DNA of 64,000 bases from Cellulomonas sp. NS3 (GTDB taxonomy: Bacteria > Actinomycetota > Actinomycetes > Actinomycetales > Cellulomonadaceae): positions 3,410,001-3,474,000 of the forward strand of contig NZ_CP103289.1 of the NCBI RefSeq assembly GCF_024757985.1. The letters run 5' to 3'. Positions 1-9,850 of this stretch are shown here, piece after piece. Made by a program: the position numbers and the translations under genes. The notes under the pieces are model-generated. The model did not search any database. It saw only the letters and a program-made list of their open reading frames with translations, and was not told where the DNA came from. How positions within the stretch are numbered: position 1 is the stretch's first letter; the number at the start of each line of letters is the position of its first letter.

Positions 1-871
1 CGAGGACGAACATCAGGTTGACCCGGATGCCGGCCGTGCGCGCCGCGCGCTGGTTGGCGCCGACCGCCCGGAAGCGGAAGCCGAGCGTCGAGCGCTCGAG
101 CAGCCACCAGACGCCGACGGCCGCGAGCAGCGCGAGCAGGAAGCCCGCGTGCAGCCGGAAGCTCGGCCCGAGCAGCAGCGGGAGCTGCGCGGTGTCCGCG
201 ACCGCGGGCGAGATCGGTCGCGTGCCGCCCTGCCGCAGCAGGCTCGTGGTCAGCAGGTAGGAGATGAGCTGGAACGCGATCGAGTTGAGCATGATCGTGA
301 CGATCACCTCGTTGGCGCCCGTCCGGGCCTTGAGGACGCCCGCGATCCCGGCCCACGCGGCACCGGCCGCGACGCCCGCGAGGCACGCGAGCGCGACGTG
401 CACGCCGGCCGGGGCGTCGAACGCGATGCCGACGTACGTCGCGGCCGCGGCACCGAGGAGCACCTGGCCCTGCGCACCGATGTTGAACAGCCCCGAGCGG
501 AACGCGACCGCGAGCCCGAGGCCCGCGAAGATGAGCGGCACGGACGCCGTCATCGTCTCGGTGATCGGCCGCACGCGGCGGAGCCCGGTCGCCTGGTAGT
601 CGAAGATGGCGCCGCGGAACAGCGTCGAGTACGCCGCGTACACCGACTCCCACACCGCGCCGAAGAAGTCGCTCGGGCGGGCGAACAGGTAGGCGGCGGT
701 GCGCTGCACGTCCTGGTCGGCCGCCGCCACGAGGATCGAGGAGGCGACCAGCGCCAGCACGATCGCGGTGGCGATCAGCAGCCACGAGCTGTCGAGCATC
801 TGCTGGAGGACGCCGCGCCGCTCGTGCTCGTGCTTCGGGGTGGCGGAGGGCGCCACGAGGGTGTCGGTCAC
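1..871 (-). CDS. ABC transporter permease, nucleoside/BMP type (partial, 3' end off the window)
   Basis: Inner-membrane permease of a nucleoside-type ABC importer (BPD_transp_2 family). About 290 residues are visible; the C-terminus lies left of position 1. The protein begins MTDTLVAPSATPKHEHE, has a first membrane helix near residues 30-50 and the family motif FNIGAQGQ near residue 125, followed by several hydrophobic segments. The GTG start (871-869) overlaps the TGA stop (870-868) of the ATPase gene, so the two are probably translationally coupled. A second permease and nucleoside catabolism genes would be expected beyond the left edge, but that is inference from related operons. Confidence 0.9.
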   Translation of the reverse strand, partial: MTDTLVAPSATPKHEHERRGVLQQMLDSSWLLIATAIVLALVASSILVAAADQDVQRTAAYLFARPSDFFGAVWESVYAAYSTLFRGAIFDYQATGLRRVRPITETMTASVPLIFAGLGLAVAFRSGLFNIGAQGQVLLGAAAATYVGIAFDAPAGVHVALACLAGVAAGAAWAGIAGVLKARTGANEVIVTIMLNSIAFQLISYLLTTSLLRQGGTRPISPAVADTAQLPLLLGPSFRLHAGFLLALLAAVGVWWLLERSTLGFRFRAVGANQRAARTAGIRVNLMFVL

Positions 872-2448
872 GAGAGCTCCTGGTCGGCAGCGGCGTCGGC
901 GTCGGCGAGCGCCGTGTGGTGCTCGGCGGCCTGGACCTGGGCCTGCTGCAGCGGGACACCGGCCATCATGAGGCCGAGGACGTCGCGCGGGGTGCCGGCG
1001 GGGACGACGCCGACGATCCGCCCGCGGTACATGACGGCGATCCGGTCGGCGAGCGCGAGCACCTCGTCGAGCTCGGTCGAGACGATGATCACGGCCGTGC
1101 CGTTGTCGCGCTCGGCGACGATCCGCTTGTGCACGAACTCGATCGAGCCGACGTCGAGCCCGCGGGTCGGCTGGGACGCCACGAACAGGCACAGGGGCCG
1201 GGACATCTCGCGCGCGAGGACGACCTTCTGCTGGTTGCCGCCCGAGAGCGTGCTGATCGGGTCCTGCGCCGAGGTCATGCGGACGTCGAACTCCTGCGTG
1301 CGGGTCGCGGCGTTCTCGGCGACGCGCGCCGGGCTCAGCGAGCCGGCCTTCGCGAACGGCGGCTGCGCGTGCAGGTCGAGGATGAGGTTCTCGGCGATCG
1401 AGAAGCTCGAGATGAGCCCGTCGGTGCTGCGGTCCTCGGGGACGAACCCGACGCCGGCGCGCAGCACCTCGTCGACGCTGCGGCCGAGCAGCTCGTCGCC
1501 GTCGAGCAGCACCGAGCCCGCGGTCGCGTGCTGCAGGCCGAGGATCGTCTCGGCGAGCTCCGACTGGCCGTTGCCCTGGACGCCGGCGATCGCGAGGATC
1601 TCCCCCGCGTGCACGTCGAACGAGATGCCGTCGACGACGCGCGTCCCCACCGGGCTGATGACCGTGAGGTCGCGCACCTGGAACGTCGCGGCGCCGGGCT
1701 GCGCGGGGGCCTTCTCGACGCCCAGGCTCACCGAGCGGCCGACCATCTGCGACGCGAGCGACGTCTCGGGGTCCTGCGGGCTCGCGGTGCCGACGACCTT
1801 GCCGCGGCGGATCACGGTGATCCGGTCGGCGACGGCGCGGACCTCGCGGAGCTTGTGCGTGATGAAGACGATCGACGTCCCGGCGTCCTTGAGCTGGCGC
1901 ATGATCGCGATGAGCTCGTCCGTCTCCTGGGGCGTGAGCACCGCGGTCGGCTCGTCGAGGATCAGCACGCGCGCGTCGCGCGAGAGCGCCTTGATGATCT
2001 CGACGCGCTGCTGGACGCCGACGGGCAGGTCCTCGACGAGCGCGTCCGGGTCGACGTCGAACCCGAAGCGGTCGGAGATCTGCGTGACGCGGCGGCGCGC
2101 CTCTGCGAGGTCGAGGAGGCGCCCGGCCCCGCGCACGGGCTCGTGCCCGAGGACCACGTTCTCGGCGACGGTGAACACGGGGACGAGCATGAAGTGCTGG
2201 TGGACCATGCCGATCCCGGCGGCCATCGCCTCGCCGGGCCCGCCGAACGCGACGGGGCGGTCGTCGACCAGGATCTCGCCGTCGTCGGGCGTGTAGAGCC
2301 CGTAGAGCGTGTTCATCAGGGTCGACTTGCCGGCGCCGTTCTCGCCGAGCAGGGCGTGGATCTCGCCGGGCTCGACCACGAGGTCGATGTGGTCGTTGGC
2401 CACAAGCGCACCGAAGCGCTTGGTGATGCCCCGTAGCTCGAGCTTCAC
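868..2448 (-). CDS. ABC transporter ATP-binding protein, nucleoside/sugar type
   Basis: Cytoplasmic ATPase of the importer, 526 residues with two nucleotide-binding domains. The N-terminal domain has Walker A GENGAGKST near residue 36 and LILDEPTAVLTPQE as Walker B. The C-terminal domain has a degenerate Walker A (GVQGNGQSE) but a clear signature LSGGNQQKVVLAREMSRP; this asymmetry is normal for the RbsA/YufO group. The GTG start is preceded by GAAGGAG about 10 nt upstream. The downstream permease overlaps its stop. Partnership with the BMP lipoprotein indicates nucleosides as the likely substrate, but the substrate is inferred. Confidence 0.93.
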   Translation of the reverse strand: MKLELRGITKRFGALVANDHIDLVVEPGEIHALLGENGAGKSTLMNTLYGLYTPDDGEILVDDRPVAFGGPGEAMAAGIGMVHQHFMLVPVFTVAENVVLGHEPVRGAGRLLDLAEARRRVTQISDRFGFDVDPDALVEDLPVGVQQRVEIIKALSRDARVLILDEPTAVLTPQETDELIAIMRQLKDAGTSIVFITHKLREVRAVADRITVIRRGKVVGTASPQDPETSLASQMVGRSVSLGVEKAPAQPGAATFQVRDLTVISPVGTRVVDGISFDVHAGEILAIAGVQGNGQSELAETILGLQHATAGSVLLDGDELLGRSVDEVLRAGVGFVPEDRSTDGLISSFSIAENLILDLHAQPPFAKAGSLSPARVAENAATRTQEFDVRMTSAQDPISTLSGGNQQKVVLAREMSRPLCLFVASQPTRGLDVGSIEFVHKRIVAERDNGTAVIIVSTELDEVLALADRIAVMYRGRIVGVVPAGTPRDVLGLMMAGVPLQQAQVQAAEHHTALADADAAADQELS

Positions 2449-2481
2449 GTGGACACCGCTCCTTCGTCTGGTCCTGGGTGC

Positions 2482-2487
2482 ACCCTA
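2482..2487 (-). promoter_or_regulatory. -10-like hexamer TAGGGT for the ATPase-permease genes
   Basis: On the minus strand TAGGGT lies about 33 nt before the GTG start of the ATPase gene, giving a short leader of roughly 27 nt that contains the GAAGGAG ribosome-binding site. It lies downstream of the hairpin at 2576-2612, so the transporter genes could be transcribed independently of the bmp gene. Confidence 0.45.
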
Positions 2488-2575
2488 GCCACGGTGTGGC
2501 CCCCCGCAGCGGCGGCGGGCCGGTGCCGGCGGGCCCGGACCCCGTCGTCCGGTGCGGGCCGTCGCGGCGCGCAGG

Positions 2576-2612
2576 CCGATGGCCCGGGCAGGTGCGCTCC
2601 CCGGGCCATCGG
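2576..2612 (-). terminator. Strong hairpin between bmp and the transporter ATPase
   Basis: CCGATGGCCCGGG (2576-2588) pairs perfectly with CCCGGGCCATCGG (2600-2612): 13 bp with an 11-nt loop. It begins 56 nt after the bmp stop. There is no U-tract, as is common at such GC content. It probably acts as a partial terminator or as a 3' stabiliser that keeps the binding protein in excess over the transporter. Confidence 0.6.
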
Positions 2613-2667
2613 TCCGTGCTGCGGTGCGTGCGTCGTGCTGTGGTGCTGCCGTGCTGCGTGCTCGTCG

Positions 2668-3774
2668 TCAGCTGGTCGCGCTGACCGACTCCACGACGAG
2701 GTCGCCCGCGATGATCTGCTCGCGCAGCTCGTCGATCGTCGACTGCAGGTCCGCCGGGACGGTGTCCTCGAAGTCGTGCAGCGGGGCGATGTCCACGCCG
2801 CCGTTCTCGAGCGTGCCGACGTACGGCTCGGAGGAGAACTCGCCGTCGACCGCGGCCGAGACCGTGTCGAAGACCGAGTTGCCGATGAGCTTGATGACCG
2901 AGGTCAGCAGCAGCGACTGGTACTGCTCGTTCGACGCCTGCTCGTAGCCGTCGGAGTCGACCCAGATGACCGAGACGCCCTCGGCCTGGCTCGCGGCGTT
3001 GAGCGCACCGGCGCCCACGGGGCCCGCGACGGGGAGGATGACGTCGGCGCCCGAGGCGATGAACTGCTCGGTCGTGGTGCGGCCGGCCTCGGTGTCGGAG
3101 AAGTTCCCGATCATCGAGCCGTCCTGCGCCTCCTTGTCCCAGCCGAGGACCTTGACGGTGGTGCCGTTGTCCTCGTTGTACCGGGCGACGCCGTCGACGA
3201 AGCCGTCCATGAAGATCGTCACGGACGGGAACGGCTGACCGCCGAACGTCGCGACCGTGCCGGTCTTCGACGTGCCCGCGGCGAGGTAGCCGGCGAGGAA
3301 CGCGGCCTCCTGCGTGTTGAACAGGAGCGGCTTGGCGTTCTCGAGCTCGACGGGCTGGAACGACTCGTCGGAGAACGCGCTGTCGACGAGCGCGAAGTGC
3401 AGGTCGGGGTTGGCCTCGGCCGCCGCCTGGATGGCGTCCTCGAGCGCGAAGCCGACACCGATGATGAGGTCGCAGCTCTCCTGGACCATCGAGTCGACGT
3501 TGGCCGTGTACTGGCCGGGGTCGGACGACTCGGCGGAGCGGATCTCGATCCCGAGCTCGGACTCGGCACGCTCGAGACCCTCGAAGCCGGACTGGTTGAA
3601 CGACGCGTCGTCGAACCCGCCCTCGTCGGAGACCATGCAGGCCTTGAAGTCGACGCCCTCGGCGGCCGTCGTCTCACCGGTGCTGGGCGTCTCCTCCTCG
3701 GGCGCGCTGGCGCACGCGGCGAGCGTGAGGGCAAGGGCCCCGCTGAGGGCGGCCACACGGATCATCTTCTTCAC
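2668..3774 (-). CDS. BMP-family substrate-binding lipoprotein
   Basis: Extracytoplasmic lipoprotein that captures the substrate, probably a nucleoside, for the adjacent importer. It has 368 residues. The signal peptide is MKKMIRVAALSGALALTL, followed by lipobox LAAC and an acidic Ser/Thr linker. The BMP domain includes DEGGFDDASFNQSGFEGL near residue 48 and the late motif VIWVDSDGYEQ. I chose the GTG at 3774-3772 because AGGAGTG precedes it and the lipoprotein signal starts there; the longer open frame upstream has no signal-peptide logic. It is first in the cluster and is separated from the ATPase gene by 219 bp holding a hairpin and a promoter-like hexamer. Confidence 0.92.
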   Translation of the reverse strand: MKKMIRVAALSGALALTLAACASAPEEETPSTGETTAAEGVDFKACMVSDEGGFDDASFNQSGFEGLERAESELGIEIRSAESSDPGQYTANVDSMVQESCDLIIGVGFALEDAIQAAAEANPDLHFALVDSAFSDESFQPVELENAKPLLFNTQEAAFLAGYLAAGTSKTGTVATFGGQPFPSVTIFMDGFVDGVARYNEDNGTTVKVLGWDKEAQDGSMIGNFSDTEAGRTTTEQFIASGADVILPVAGPVGAGALNAASQAEGVSVIWVDSDGYEQASNEQYQSLLLTSVIKLIGNSVFDTVSAAVDGEFSSEPYVGTLENGGVDIAPLHDFEDTVPADLQSTIDELREQIIAGDLVVESVSATS

Positions 3775-3877
3775 GCGACACTCCTGGTTCTCGGTCGTTC
3801 GTCGGGGCCCGCGGGGCGGTCGTGCCCGACGCGACGGTGCGGCGGGCACGGACGATGCTGCCCGACGTCCATGCCCG

Positions 3878-3883
3878 CACAGT
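3878..3883 (-). promoter_or_regulatory. Possible -10 hexamer TACTGT for the bmp gene
   Basis: In the 283-bp gap between the M20 gene and bmp, the minus strand carries TACTGT about 104 nt upstream of the bmp GTG. No convincing -35 box was seen. I recognised nothing else in this gap. Confidence 0.25.
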
Positions 3884-4057
3884 AGGCGGGCTCCGGTGAC
3901 GGGAGTGTTACCGGCGGGTACGTCCGGGGGTTCCGTTACCCACTTGGAACATTCGCTCACGCGATGGGACGACGCGTCCCGCAACGCGGACTCACCCGGA
4001 CGTGGCGCCCCGGCGCCGCACGGCACGTGCTCGTCGCCCGGTCGCCCGCGGACGAGC

Positions 4058-5251
4058 CTACGGCCGCCCGGCCAGGACCGCAGCGCGCGCGAGCACGAGC
4101 GCCGCGACGTCGATCGCGCGCTCGTCGACCACGAGGTCGCCCTGGTGGATGTCGTAGGTGTGGCCGCCCGGCGTGCGCGTGCCGAGCCGGGCCATCGCCC
4201 CGGGGACCTTCGTGAGGTACCACGCGAAGTCCTCGCCGCCGAGCGACTGCTCGGTCAGCACCACGGAGTCCTCGCCGATGACGTCGAGCGCGGCCGCCTC
4301 GAGGATCCCCGTGCTGCGGGCGTCGTTCTCGACGGGCGGGACGCCGCGCTGGTGCCGCACCTCGACCTCGACGTCGAACGGCGCGACCAGCTGCGCCACG
4401 GCGTCGTGGAACACGCGCGACGCGAGCTCCCAGGCCCGCACGTCGAGGCAGCGGAGCGTCCCGCGCACGGTGCCGGTCGACGGGATGGCGTTGTGCGCGG
4501 TCCCGGCCTGGACCATCCCCCACGTGAGGTTGACGCCCGAGCGCGGGTCGAGCCGTCGGCCGAGCACCGCGGGGACGCCCGTGATGACCTGGCCGAGGGC
4601 GAACACGACGTCGCCCGTGAGGTGCGGGCGGGACGTGTGGCCGCCGTCGCCCGTGATCGTCACCGTGACCTCGTCGGACGCCGAGGTGATCGGGCCGATC
4701 CGCGTGCCGACGTGGCCCACGTCGGTCTTGGGGTCGCAGTGCACCCCGAAGATCCGCCCGACGCCGTCGAGCCCGCCGGCCGCGATCACGTCGAGCGCGC
4801 CACCGGGCTGCACCTCCTCGGCCGGCTGGAAGATCAGCCGCACGCCGGTCGGGAGGTCACCGGCTTCCGCGAGCTGCGCGAGCACGAGGCCCGCCCCCAG
4901 GACGCCCACGGTGTGCACGTCGTGGCCGCACGCGTGCGCGACCCCCGGGACGGTCGACGTCCACGGCGCGCCGCACCGGTCCTGCACCGGGAGCGCGTCC
5001 ATGTCGGCGCGCAGCGCGATGCGACGGCGTCCCGTCGTGACCGCACCGGGCCCGATGTCGCAGACCAGGCCCGTGCCGGGCAGCAGGTGCGGCTCGAGCC
5101 CCGCGGCGCGCAGCCGGTCCGCGACGACCTTCGTCGTGCGCTGCTCGGTGCGCCCCAGCTCGGGGTGCGCGTGCAGGTCACGGCGGATCTCGATGAGCTC
5201 GTCGTGCAGGGGCGCGAGGCGCGGGATCAGGTCGGAGCGGTCGTCAGGCAC
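4058..5251 (-). CDS. M20-family metallopeptidase / amidohydrolase
   Basis: Predicted zinc-dependent N-acyl-amino-acid (hippurate or peptide type) amidohydrolase, cytoplasmic, 397 residues. Metal-binding motifs of the family are visible: HACGHDVHTVGVLGAG near residue 107, the catalytic pair in FQPAEEVQPGGA near residue 141, and a C-terminal SLGGEDFAWYL. The N-terminal IRRDLHAHPELG is the classic M20D opening. It starts with GTG (5251-5249), preceded by TACGCT at leaderless spacing. It lies 24 bp downstream of the manC-like gene on the same strand. The substrate cannot be told from sequence. A comparable amidohydrolase lies near nucleoside genes and sdh in mycobacteria. Confidence 0.9.
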   Translation of the reverse strand: MPDDRSDLIPRLAPLHDELIEIRRDLHAHPELGRTEQRTTKVVADRLRAAGLEPHLLPGTGLVCDIGPGAVTTGRRRIALRADMDALPVQDRCGAPWTSTVPGVAHACGHDVHTVGVLGAGLVLAQLAEAGDLPTGVRLIFQPAEEVQPGGALDVIAAGGLDGVGRIFGVHCDPKTDVGHVGTRIGPITSASDEVTVTITGDGGHTSRPHLTGDVVFALGQVITGVPAVLGRRLDPRSGVNLTWGMVQAGTAHNAIPSTGTVRGTLRCLDVRAWELASRVFHDAVAQLVAPFDVEVEVRHQRGVPPVENDARSTGILEAAALDVIGEDSVVLTEQSLGGEDFAWYLTKVPGAMARLGTRTPGGHTYDIHQGDLVVDERAIDVAALVLARAAVLAGRP

Positions 5252-5258
5252 GCTCCCG

Positions 5259-5264
5259 AGCGTA
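5259..5264 (-). promoter_or_regulatory. Leaderless -10 box TACGCT for the M20 gene
   Basis: TACGCT on the minus strand ends 7 nt before the GTG start codon, which would place the transcription start at the start codon. No Shine-Dalgarno sequence fits in between. Confidence 0.5.
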
Positions 5265-5275
5265 GTCGGGCGCCC

Positions 5276-6415
5276 TCAGAGCAGGTCCTCGCGTCCGCGG
5301 GCGCGCCACCCGTCGACCGCCGACTTCACCGTCTGGGCGTGCGCGCGGGTCGTGACGAGCAGCGCGTCGGGGGTGTCGACGACGACGGCGTCCCGGACCC
5401 CGATCACCGTGACCGCGCGCGCCGCTCCGCCCAGCACGAGGGCGCCGGGGGCGTCGATCCGGAGCACCCCGGCGTCGTCCCCGAGCGTGCGGGAGCCGTC
5501 GTCCCCGCCCGCGGCGCCGGCTCCGGCCGGCGCTGCGAGCAGCGAGCCGAGCGACGCGAAGTCGCCGACGTCGTCCCACGTGAAGTCGCCGGGCACGACC
5601 GCGACCCCGCCCGCGGCGGCGACGGGCTCCGCGATGGCGTGGTCGATCGCGATCCTGGTGAGCCCCGGCCACACCCGCGCGAGCACCTCGGCGCGGTCCG
5701 GGCCGTCCCACGCGCGGGCGATCTCCCGCAGGCCGTCGTGCAGCGTCGGGAGCTGGGCCGCGAGGTGGTCGAGGAGCACGCGCGCCCGCACGAGGAACAT
5801 GCCCGCGTTCCAGCGGTACTCCCCGGTCGCGAGGTACGCGGCCGCGGTCTCGGCGTCCGGCTTCTCGGTGAACCCCGCGGCGTGCCGTGCGCTGGGGGCG
5901 CCCTCGGCGCCGAGGGGCCCGCCCGAGCGCACGTACCCGAACGCCGTGGACGGCTCGGTCGCCGCGATGCCGACCGTGACCACGTACCCGGCCTGCGCCG
6001 CCGCGACGCCCTCGCGCACCGTCCGCTCGAACGCCTCCGCGCCGTCGATGACGTGGTCGGCCGCGAACGAGCCGAGCACGACGTCCTCGCCGTGCCGCTC
6101 GAGCAGGACCGCCGCGGCCAGGCCGATCGCGGCCATCGAGTCGCGCGGCGACGGCTCGGCGAGCACGTCGGAGGCCGCGAGCTCCGGCAGCTGCGCGGAG
6201 ACGGCCGCCGCGTGCCGCTCCCCCGTGACCACGAGGACGCCGCCCGGTCCCGTCAGCGGGAGCAGCCGGTCGACCGTGCCCTGCAGCAGGGTGCGTCCCG
6301 TCCCCGTGAGGTCGAGCAGGAACTTGGGCGCACCCGCCCGCGACAGGGGCCACAGGCGGGTGCCGGCGCCGCCGGCCGGGACGACGGCGTGGAAGTGGGC
6401 GACAGGGCTGGTCAT
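5276..6415 (-). CDS. manC: Mannose-1-phosphate guanylyltransferase
   Basis: Makes GDP-mannose from mannose-1-phosphate and GTP, the donor for mannosylated lipids, glycans and proteins. It has 379 residues. The nucleotidyltransferase signature VVPAGGAGTRLWPLSRAG is at residues 11-28, followed by PKFLLDL; later motifs include GSFAADHVI, FTEKPDAETAAAYL, YRWNAGMFL and DFTWDDVGDFASLG. No C-terminal isomerase domain is present, so it is the single-function type. It is divergent from the DUF2087 gene with a 71-bp gap and has its own leaderless promoter. The PIG-V-like mannosyltransferase in this window is part of the mannose economy this enzyme could feed, though PIG-V enzymes normally use a lipid-linked donor. 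Confidence 0.93.
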   Translation of the reverse strand: MTSPVAHFHAVVPAGGAGTRLWPLSRAGAPKFLLDLTGTGRTLLQGTVDRLLPLTGPGGVLVVTGERHAAAVSAQLPELAASDVLAEPSPRDSMAAIGLAAAVLLERHGEDVVLGSFAADHVIDGAEAFERTVREGVAAAQAGYVVTVGIAATEPSTAFGYVRSGGPLGAEGAPSARHAAGFTEKPDAETAAAYLATGEYRWNAGMFLVRARVLLDHLAAQLPTLHDGLREIARAWDGPDRAEVLARVWPGLTRIAIDHAIAEPVAAAGGVAVVPGDFTWDDVGDFASLGSLLAAPAGAGAAGGDDGSRTLGDDAGVLRIDAPGALVLGGAARAVTVIGVRDAVVVDTPDALLVTTRAHAQTVKSAVDGWRARGREDLL

Positions 6416-6421
6416 CCGGGC

Positions 6422-6427
6422 AGGGTA
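6422..6427 (-). promoter_or_regulatory. Leaderless -10 box TACCCT for manC
   Basis: TACCCT on the minus strand is followed by six bases (GCCCGG) and then the ATG start. It mirrors the same hexamer and spacing of the divergent gene at 6475-6480. Confidence 0.55.
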
Positions 6428-6474
6428 CCGAGCCCCGGCCGCGCCCCGGCACGCCGCCGGACGCCGCCCCGACC

Positions 6475-6480
6475 TACCCT
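6475..6480 (+). promoter_or_regulatory. Leaderless -10 box TACCCT for the DUF2087 gene
   Basis: TACCCT is followed by GGACCG (6 nt) and the GTG start at 6487. The hexamer and spacing are the same as on the other side of this divergent gap. Confidence 0.55.
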
Positions 6481-6486
6481 GGACCG

Positions 6487-6795
6487 GTGCCCGACGACCG
6501 CCCCGACGGCCCCCGCCGCGCGCCCCGCGGCCCCGAGCGCTTCCTCGTGCGGGGGCGCCTCGAGCGGCTCCCGCGCCGCCGCGCCGACCGCGACCTCGTG
6601 ATCAGCTACCTCGCGAGCCGCACGCTGCCGGTGCACCAGCCCGTGACCGAGCGCGAGCTCACCGACCGGCTGGCGACGCTCGCGGCCGACCCGGTGGGGC
6701 TGCGGCGCGAGATGGTCGACGCGGGGCTCGTGACCCGCACGCGCGACGGCGCGGAGTACTGGCGCACGCACGTCACGGAGTTCGACTTCCCGTGA
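6487..6795 (+). CDS. DUF2087 domain-containing small protein
   Basis: A 102-residue cytoplasmic protein of the DUF2087 family. This domain is often found fused to, or next to, winged-helix regulators. The segment from about residue 40 (DLVISYLASRTLP) to ADPVGLRREMVDAGLVTR looks like a small helical, winged-helix-like fold, and it ends GAEYWRTHVTEFDFP. No catalytic motif is visible. The GTG start is supported by the leaderless promoter and the lack of any upstream Shine-Dalgarno. It could be a small DNA-binding protein, but that is not shown. Confidence 0.8.
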   Translation: MPDDRPDGPRRAPRGPERFLVRGRLERLPRRRADRDLVISYLASRTLPVHQPVTERELTDRLATLAADPVGLRREMVDAGLVTRTRDGAEYWRTHVTEFDFP

Positions 6796-6847
6796 CGGAG
6801 CGCCCCTCCTACGCCACTCCCCGCACCGGCGCGGAGGCGTCCCGGAG

Positions 6848-6863
6848 TGTGGACTTGCTCACA
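6848..6863. promoter_or_regulatory. CRP/GlxR-like binding site upstream of sdhC
   Basis: TGTGGACTTGCTCACA matches the CRP-family consensus TGTGA-N6-TCACA at 9 of 10 conserved positions. It lies in the 253-bp gap before sdhC, with its centre about 193 bp from the start codon. GlxR/CRP control of sdh is known in corynebacteria. A second, perfect site lies upstream of citrate synthase in this window. Confidence 0.5.
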
Positions 6864-7048
6864 AAGTGTCATCACAAGGGCCTGCCGACCCCTGCGTGGG
6901 GCTGCGGCGTGGGAACGGGTCACTATGGTGGGAGGCGAACGGACACCGTCGTCGGACCGCGTCGTCAGAGCTGCTGCCGGGACCGGCAGCCAGCGCCGAA
7001 CCAGCGGCTGGCTCGTGTCGTCGACCTGACTGTCAGGAGGCCTCCCCC

Positions 7049-7429
7049 GTGCCCACCGCACCGGCCGGAACGCTCTACCGAGGGCGTGAGGGCATGTGGT
7101 CGTGGGTCGCGCACCGCGTGACCGGCGTCCTGATCTTCTTCTTCCTCCTCGTGCACGTGCTCGACACGTCGCTCGTGCGCGTCTCCCCGGAGGCGTACAA
7201 CGCCGTCATCGGGACGTACAAGAACCCGATCATGGGGCTCGGCGAGGCCGGCCTCGTCGCGGCGATCGTGTTCCACGCCTACAACGGCCTGCGCCTGATC
7301 CTGATCGACTTCTGGGACAAGGGCGCGAAGTACCAGCGCGTGCTGCTCTGGGTCGTGATGGGCCTGTTCGTGGTGACCATGGCCGGCTTCCTGCCGCGCC
7401 ACCTGATGCACGTCTTCGGGGGCGAGTGA
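7049..7429 (+). CDS. sdhC: Succinate dehydrogenase cytochrome b556 subunit
   Basis: Membrane anchor subunit of complex II, 126 residues with three membrane helices. The first helix carries the heme/quinone motif HRVTGVLIFFFLLVHVLD near residues 22-39, and a second histidine lies in FHAYNGLRLILID. The GTG start (7049) has a strong AGGAGG eight nt upstream; the in-frame upstream codons have no ribosome-binding site. Its stop overlaps the sdhD start (ATGA). It is first gene of the sdhCDAB operon that oxidises succinate to fumarate and passes electrons to the menaquinone pool. Confidence 0.95.
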   Translation: MPTAPAGTLYRGREGMWSWVAHRVTGVLIFFFLLVHVLDTSLVRVSPEAYNAVIGTYKNPIMGLGEAGLVAAIVFHAYNGLRLILIDFWDKGAKYQRVLLWVVMGLFVVTMAGFLPRHLMHVFGGE

Positions 7430-7911
7430 TGACAACGACGTCCACGCCGATCCCGGCCCCCCGCTCCTCGGGCGGCCCCACGATCGTCCCCACGGTGTCC
7501 CGCAACCGGCGCACCACGCGCGGGAACACCGAGCTCTACGGCTGGCTCTTCATGCGCGTGTCGGGCGTCGTCCTGGTCGCGCTGATCTTCGGCCACCTCT
7601 TCGTGAACCTCGTCCAGGGCGAGGGCATCAACGCGATCGACTTCGGCTTCGTGGCCGGCAAGTGGTCCTCGCCGTTCTGGCAGACGTGGGACCTGCTCAT
7701 GCTCTGGCTCGCGATGATCCATGGGACCAACGGCGTGCGCACGATCATCAACGACTACGCGGAGCGCGACCGCACCCGCATCGTGCTCAAGCTCGCGCTC
7801 TACACGTCGTTCGTCGTCGTGGTCGTGCTCGGCACGCTCGTCATCTTCACGTTCGACCCGTGCCCCGCGAACAGCCCCGCGGACCTCCTGCCCTCCTTCT
7901 GCACCGCCTGA
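7429..7911 (+). CDS. sdhD: Succinate dehydrogenase hydrophobic membrane anchor
   Basis: Second membrane anchor of complex II, 160 residues. An N-terminal Ser/Thr/Pro-rich stretch of about 30 residues precedes helix 1, which holds [16 protein letters not shown]; helices 2 ([21 protein letters not shown]) and 3 ([12 protein letters not shown]) follow. The ATG at 7429 overlaps the sdhC stop by one base, indicating coupled translation. A gap of 100 bp with a good Shine-Dalgarno separates it from sdhA. Confidence 0.94.
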   Translation: MTTTSTPIPAPRSSGGPTIVPTVSRNRRTTRGNTELYGWLFMRVSGVVLVALIFGHLFVNLVQGEGINAIDFGFVAGKWSSPFWQTWDLLMLWLAMIHGTNGVRTIINDYAERDRTRIVLKLALYTSFVVVVVLGTLVIFTFDPCPANSPADLLPSFCTA

Positions 7912-8011
7912 CGGACCGATCGTCGCCACGGCACCCGCCGCGGCACCCGCGCGCCGACGGGCACCCACTCGCCACCCGGCACCGACTCCCACACAGGAGG
8001 CATCGACACCG

Positions 8012-9849
<1,838 letters not shown>

Positions 9850-9850
<1 letters not shown>

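Noticed and set aside
149-2296. A 715-codon plus-strand open frame opposite the ABC permease and ATPase
   Set aside because: Its translation has no domain and is Arg/Ala/Asp-rich, while the minus strand encodes a complete ABC ATPase.
5244-6452. A 402-codon minus-strand frame overlapping manC
   Set aside because: It is in another frame of the same strand and consists mostly of Arg, Ala, Gly and Pro; the manC frame has all enzyme motifs.
6867-6877. A second CRP half-site pair (TGTC...TCACA) beside the sdhC site
   Set aside because: The spacing between the half sites is too short for the N6 rule, so it does not form a site.
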